NCBI GenBank assembly: GCA_002383375.1
Contig: DFYR01000006.1
Location: 1-26,220 of the forward strand
Direction: 5' to 3'
DNA from: Spirochaetaceae bacterium UBA4077
GTDB taxonomy: Bacteria > Spirochaetota > Spirochaetia > Treponematales > Rectinemataceae
DNA length: 26,220 nucleotides
A program made the position numbers and the translations under genes. Below are positions 22,565-26,220 of the stretch, piece by piece; position 1 is the first letter of the stretch, and each line of letters starts with the position of its first letter. A model generated the notes under the pieces. It made no database searches, had not been told where the DNA came from, and saw only the letters and a list, made by a program, of their open reading frames with translations.

Positions 22565-25500
22565 TTAGGCTTTTCGCAGCGATGCGAGCCAGGTCTTCTC
22601 CCCTGCCGCGATATTCGCCGCTGCCTCCATGAGCGCGAAGGTCCATTCGATCCTTGCGGCCAGAGTTTCGCCGGCGATGAGCTCGCCGAATTCCTCGTAG
22701 GCCGCCTTGAGCTCCGCGTCCCCGCCCAGCGTGAGGGCGATGCGGTCCGTCACTTCCAGGCCGGTTTCCTTGCGCAGATTCTGCACGCCCCGGATCAGGT
22801 CCCGCACGTAGCCTTCCCGTAAAAGCTCGGGGCTGACCACCGTGTCGAGAGCCACGGTTAGGGTCCCCTCGTTGAGAACCTTCAAGCCCGGCTTCTCGGT
22901 GCGCCGCACCTCCACCTTTTCCCTATCCAGAACCAGTGTGCGGCCCGCAATCTCCAGGGTCACGCTACCACCGTCCACCATGATCGCGATCTGGTGGGGC
23001 TCCAGGGCTTCGATGGCCGCTGCGGCGCTCTTCATGTCCTTGCCCAGCTCCTTGCCCAGGACGCGGAAATTGGCCTTGGCCGAGTATTCCACCAGGGCTT
23101 CCTCGTTTTCCCTGAAGAGGACGGATTTCACGTTGAGCTCTTCCCGGAGAATATCCTCCATGGCCGAAAGCACGGCCCGCTCCTCGGCTACCTTGGTGAC
23201 CAGCATGACCGATGCCAGGGGCTGGCGGGTCTTGAGATCGTTGGCCACCCGCAGGGAGCGGCCCATGGATACCGCGTGGCGCACCGAGGCCATGTCCCGC
23301 TCGAGATTAGGATCGCGGAACCGGGCGTCATAGGCTGGCCAGTCGCAGAGGTGGACCGATTCGAGCTCCCCCTCCTGCTTCAGGTTCTGGTAGATGTTCT
23401 CGGTGATGAAGGGGATAAAGGGCGCGGCTACCAGGATGAGTTTCCGGAGGACCCGGTGCAGGCAGTCGTAGGCTTGGGCTTTGTCCTGGTCGTTCTCCGA
23501 CTTCCAGAAGCGGCGCCTTGATCGTCTGATGTACCAGTTGTTGAGGCTGTCGATGAACTCAACGATGGGTTCTATGCCGCTCTGCATCTCGTAGGCGTCC
23601 AGTCCAGCGGTCACCTTTTCGATCATGCGTTCGCAGACCGAGAGAATCCACCTGTCCAGGGGATTGGCGATCGAGGCGGGATCGGGTTCGCCGGGGCGGA
23701 CCCCGTCGATGTTTGCATAGGTGACGAAGAAGCCGTAGGCGTTCCACAGGGGAATGATGACGCTCTTGAGCACCTCCCGCACGCCATCGTCGGAATAGCG
23801 CAGGTCCTCGCCCCTGGATACGGCGGAATTCATGAGGAAGAGCCTCAGGGCGTCGGCTCCGAAGTTGTTCACCACCTCCACCGGGTCGGTGTAGTTGCGC
23901 AGGGACTTGGACATTTTCTTGCCGTCCTCCGCCAGGACAAGGCCAGAGCAGATGCAGGCGTCGTAAGCCTGGCTTTCGAAGAGGGCGGCGGCCAGGACGG
24001 TGAGGGAATAGAACCATCCCCTAGTCTGGTCCAGGCCTTCGTTTATGAAGTCGGCGGGGAAATGGTCGCCGAAATTGTCCTTGTGCTCAAAGGGATAGTG
24101 GATCTGGGCGTAGGGCATGGCGCCAGACTCGAACCAGCAGTCTAGGACCTCCGGGATGCGGTTCATGGTGCCCCCGCATTCGCAGGGGAAGCTCACCTTG
24201 TCCACGAAATGCTTGTGGAGATCCTCCAGCTCGACTCCGGAGCGCTCCTTCAGCTCGGCCCGGGAACCTATGCAGACCGTCTTGCCGCAGGACTCGCATC
24301 TCCAGATGGGCAGGGGATTGCCCCAGTAGCGGTTGCGGCTAATCGCCCAGTCCCTGGCTCCCTCCAGCCACTTGCCGAAGCGGCCGTCCCTGATATGGGC
24401 CGGTACCCAGAGCACTTTCTTGTTGCAGCCCACCATGTGGGGTTTTATGGGGTCGATCTTCACGAACCAGGAGCCCACCGCGCGGTAGATGAGGGGGCTG
24501 GAACAGCGCCAGCAGTGGGGGTAGGCGTGGAAGACCTGCTCGCGCTTCACGAGCTTGCCCTCGGCCTTGAGCCGCTCCATTATGGCCTTGTCGCTGTCCT
24601 TGACGAACTGTCCCTTATAGTCGCTCACCTCTTCGGTGAACTTGCATTCCGCGTCCACGGGGCACACGGTGGGGATGCCAGTGCCCTTGAGCACCTGATA
24701 GTCGTCCTCGCCGAAGCCGGGGGCCGTATGTACGATGCCCGTGCCGTCTTCGGTGCTGACGTAGTCGCCCAGCACCGTGACGAAGGCGCCCTGGGCGTGG
24801 AGGTTGGCGAAGTAGGGGAAGAGGGGCTCGTAGCGGATGCCCGCCAGTTCCTTCCCCTTTTTTTTCCAGGCGATGTTCAGCATCTCGGGCTGCTTGTAAT
24901 AGGCCGAAAGCCTGGACTCGGCCAGGATGTAGCGCTCGCTGCCGTCGACGACGCAGACGTAGTCTATTTCGGGGCCCAGGGCCAAGGCCAGGTTGGAGGG
25001 CAGTGTCCAGGGGGTGGTGGTCCAGGCGATGAGGTAGCTGGAGCCGTCCGCAAGATCGCCCAGGGCGCCGGGAGCTTCGGTTATCTTGAAGCGGATGGTT
25101 ATGGCCGGATCGTGGACATCCTTGTAGCCGCCCAGGGAGAGTTCGTGGGTGGAGAGGACGGTGGAACAGCGGGGGCAGTAAGGGAGAATATAGTGGCCTT
25201 CGTAGATAAGACCCTTGTCCCAGAGTTCCTTCATGATCCACCAGATGGATTCCATGTAGTCCGGTTCCATGGTTTTATAGTCGTTGTCGAAATCCACCCA
25301 GCGCCCAAGACGGGTGACGATGGCCCGCCACTCGTTTACGTAGCGCAGCACCGAAGCCCTGCAGGCCTCGTTGAACTCCGCCACGCCGTATTTCTCTATA
25401 TCGGTCTTGGAATTGAGTCCAAGCTTCTTCTCGATCAGGTTTTCCACCGGCAGGCCGTGGCAGTCCCAACCGAAGCGGCGATCCACGTGGAATCCTCTCA

Positions 25501-25720
25501 TGGTCTTGTAGCGGGGGATGATGTCCTTGATGGTGCCGGGCACGAAATGTCCGAAGTGGGGGAGGCCGGTGGCAAAAGGGGGGCCGTCGTAGAATACGAA
25601 TTCCGGGCTGCCTTCGCGCTGGGATAGCGATTTCTTGAAAATGTCGTTCTTCTCCCAAAAGCCTACCGTTTCTTCCTCTTGCTGCGGGAAATTGGCTTTC
25701 GGGTCGACGTTCTTGTACAC
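22565..25720 (-). CDS. ileS: Isoleucyl-tRNA synthetase, type 2 (eukaryote-like, IleS2)
   Basis: 1051 residues. Charges tRNA-Ile with isoleucine in the cytoplasm; class I synthetase with an editing domain. HIGH motif appears as HFGH (55-58) within PFATGLPHFGHFVPGTIKD, followed by GFHVDRRFGWDCHGLPVE, characteristic of the type 2 branch. KMSKS lies near 602-606 (GKKMSKSLRNY). Other Cys-pair motifs (YCPRCSTVLS, HCWRCSSP, CESCGKT, CECGGTM) look like zinc knuckles, and the C-terminal domain after the anticodon-binding region fits DUF5915 of IleS2. Start: GTG 25720 with AGGAGG six bases upstream; the frame is open to 25891 but that runs into the insertion sequence. Type 2 enzymes are generally mupirocin-tolerant, an inference here. 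The gene stands alone, with insertion-sequence DNA 70 bp upstream. Confidence 0.95.
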   Translation of the reverse strand: MYKNVDPKANFPQQEEETVGFWEKNDIFKKSLSQREGSPEFVFYDGPPFATGLPHFGHFVPGTIKDIIPRYKTMRGFHVDRRFGWDCHGLPVENLIEKKLGLNSKTDIEKYGVAEFNEACRASVLRYVNEWRAIVTRLGRWVDFDNDYKTMEPDYMESIWWIMKELWDKGLIYEGHYILPYCPRCSTVLSTHELSLGGYKDVHDPAITIRFKITEAPGALGDLADGSSYLIAWTTTPWTLPSNLALALGPEIDYVCVVDGSERYILAESRLSAYYKQPEMLNIAWKKKGKELAGIRYEPLFPYFANLHAQGAFVTVLGDYVSTEDGTGIVHTAPGFGEDDYQVLKGTGIPTVCPVDAECKFTEEVSDYKGQFVKDSDKAIMERLKAEGKLVKREQVFHAYPHCWRCSSPLIYRAVGSWFVKIDPIKPHMVGCNKKVLWVPAHIRDGRFGKWLEGARDWAISRNRYWGNPLPIWRCESCGKTVCIGSRAELKERSGVELEDLHKHFVDKVSFPCECGGTMNRIPEVLDCWFESGAMPYAQIHYPFEHKDNFGDHFPADFINEGLDQTRGWFYSLTVLAAALFESQAYDACICSGLVLAEDGKKMSKSLRNYTDPVEVVNNFGADALRLFLMNSAVSRGEDLRYSDDGVREVLKSVIIPLWNAYGFFVTYANIDGVRPGEPDPASIANPLDRWILSVCERMIEKVTAGLDAYEMQSGIEPIVEFIDSLNNWYIRRSRRRFWKSENDQDKAQAYDCLHRVLRKLILVAAPFIPFITENIYQNLKQEGELESVHLCDWPAYDARFRDPNLERDMASVRHAVSMGRSLRVANDLKTRQPLASVMLVTKVAEERAVLSAMEDILREELNVKSVLFRENEEALVEYSAKANFRVLGKELGKDMKSAAAAIEALEPHQIAIMVDGGSVTLEIAGRTLVLDREKVEVRRTEKPGLKVLNEGTLTVALDTVVSPELLREGYVRDLIRGVQNLRKETGLEVTDRIALTLGGDAELKAAYEEFGELIAGETLAARIEWTFALMEAAANIAAGEKTWLASLRKA

Positions 25721-25800
25721 GGTTGCCCTCCTGGAGATCGAATGAGTATGCCATAGAGGGCTATCAATTTCCAGACCACGGCGCGGAAATGTCAACGCAC

Positions 25801-25842
25801 AGTAGAAATGTCCCCTAATCCAGCAAAGTAGAAATGTCCCCT
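25801..25842. repeat. Direct repeat of a 16-bp motif, 26-bp spacing, at the insertion-sequence end
   Basis: AGTAGAAATGTCCCCT occurs identically at 25801-25816 and 25827-25842, starting 26 bp apart, about 2.5 helical turns. Tandem motifs at IS ends are commonly transposase-binding sites; that role is inferred. Confidence 0.75.
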
Positions 25843-25850
25843 CAACATGG

Positions 25851-26220
25851 CTAGGCGGAGCAATATGCCAGGGGTTCCTCCTTGCGTTCACGCGTGAGTT
25901 CCCTTACCGGTAAGGGTCTCTCTTTCCAGTATACATGCACCGGGCCATCAAACCATACCCGCATAGTCACCCGCTCTCCCGGTTGTGGCCGTGGCAGGGT
26001 TTCCCGGGAGATCTGGTACAGATGGTGCTCGAATTGGATCACATAGTCCCTACTCACCACGCGTCGTTCATCCCTGCAGAACACATTCCGAAGATCCTGT
26101 CCGGATAGAAGGGGAACATGTGCATCTTCAGGTTTGAGCGGTGGTTTGGCGAATCGTGCGTTGATCTTCGGCAGGTAGGTTTTCCTGAGATAGTCAGTAG
26201 TGTCACGAAGCCTGCACAAG
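25851..26220 (-). CDS. Transposase, DDE integrase-core type, C-terminal part (5' end beyond window)
   Basis: About 122 residues are visible, open to the window edge with no convincing start, so partial. The stretch YLPKINARFAKPPLKPEDAHVPLL followed by LRNVFCRDERRVVSRDYVIQFEHHLYQI (about 14-74) is the part after the catalytic core in integrase-core transposases of the ISNCY/IS1202-like or IS481-like groups. The region GERVTMRVWFDGPVHVYWKERPL is the usual beta-rich C-terminal domain. Catalytic residues are outside the window, so activity cannot be judged. The stop at 25851 lies just inside the 16-bp motif repeats, as expected for a 3' IS end. Confidence 0.75.
   Translation of the reverse strand, partial: LCRLRDTTDYLRKTYLPKINARFAKPPLKPEDAHVPLLSGQDLRNVFCRDERRVVSRDYVIQFEHHLYQISRETLPRPQPGERVTMRVWFDGPVHVYWKERPLPVRELTRERKEEPLAYCSA

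Larger units (their letters stand above)
25791..26220. mobile_element. End of an insertion sequence (left end), continuing beyond the window
   Basis: Contains the 3' part of a transposase gene and, at its end, two direct copies of a 16-bp motif. The boundary near 25791 is a guess: TGTCAACG starts there and the TTGACA on the minus strand would be an outward-facing -35 pointing to ileS. The other end lies outside the window, so terminal inverted repeats and target duplication cannot be checked. Confidence 0.55.

Noticed and set aside
24209..25627. Long open frame of 472 codons on the plus strand opposite ileS
   Set aside because: It lies entirely antisense to a clearly recognised synthetase, shows no family motif, and is Gly/Val/Ala/Asp-rich as expected from the complementary frame of a GC-rich gene.
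25721..25800. T-box or other leader regulating ileS
   Set aside because: The native upstream DNA is only about 70 bp, lacks a T-box sequence and terminator, and is bounded by an insertion sequence.

Overview
The window looks like a chromosomal piece of a moderately GC-rich spirochaete (Spirochaetota, Treponema/Rectinema-like). This rests on gene content, not on a marker gene: a lipoprotein-form GlpQ, a repeat-rich lipoprotein ending in a LysM-like domain, a PEGA/FlgD-like/barrel envelope protein, a type-2 (eukaryote-like) isoleucyl-tRNA synthetase, and PtsI without neighbouring sugar permeases. No rRNA, tRNA or CRISPR array was seen.

Layout. (1) 1-2300, minus strand: ugpB (cut by the left edge) behind glpQ, a glycerophosphodiester/glycerol-3-phosphate scavenging pair. 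(2) 2392-6508, minus strand: a tightly packed three-gene membrane module of a GtrB/ArnC-type glycosyltransferase, a small EamA/ArnE-like protein and a 940-residue PTPS-related membrane protein, probably building or translocating a lipid-linked sugar. (3) 6639-7235, plus strand: a Nudix hydrolase divergent from that module. (4) 7306-12844, minus strand: four coupled genes for a PEGA envelope protein, a DUF362-ferredoxin protein, class I fumarase and an MFS permease. (5) 12977-18849, plus strand: LysM/M23 peptidase, ptsI, der, a MerR-type regulator and an M18 aminopeptidase; the last three overlap or nearly abut. (6) 19038-22157, minus strand: a 1039-residue lipoprotein with five 85-93-residue repeats, followed by a strong terminator. 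(7) 22158-22564: a 407-bp gap with a promoter, inverted repeats and a possible structured RNA. (8) 22565-25720, minus strand: ileS, type 2. (9) About 25791-26220: the end of an insertion sequence with the C-terminal part of its transposase, running off the window.

A theme across the window is promoter architecture. Seven sigma-70-like promoters can be read by eye, all with exactly 17-bp spacers. Three of them (glpQ, ptsI and a 7-codon minicistron before the glycosyltransferase) put the predicted first transcribed base exactly on an ATG or GTG, suggesting leaderless translation. The most system-like candidates are the three-gene sugar-lipid module, the DUF362-fumarase coupled operon and the mosaic repeat lipoprotein. 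All are inferences from context.
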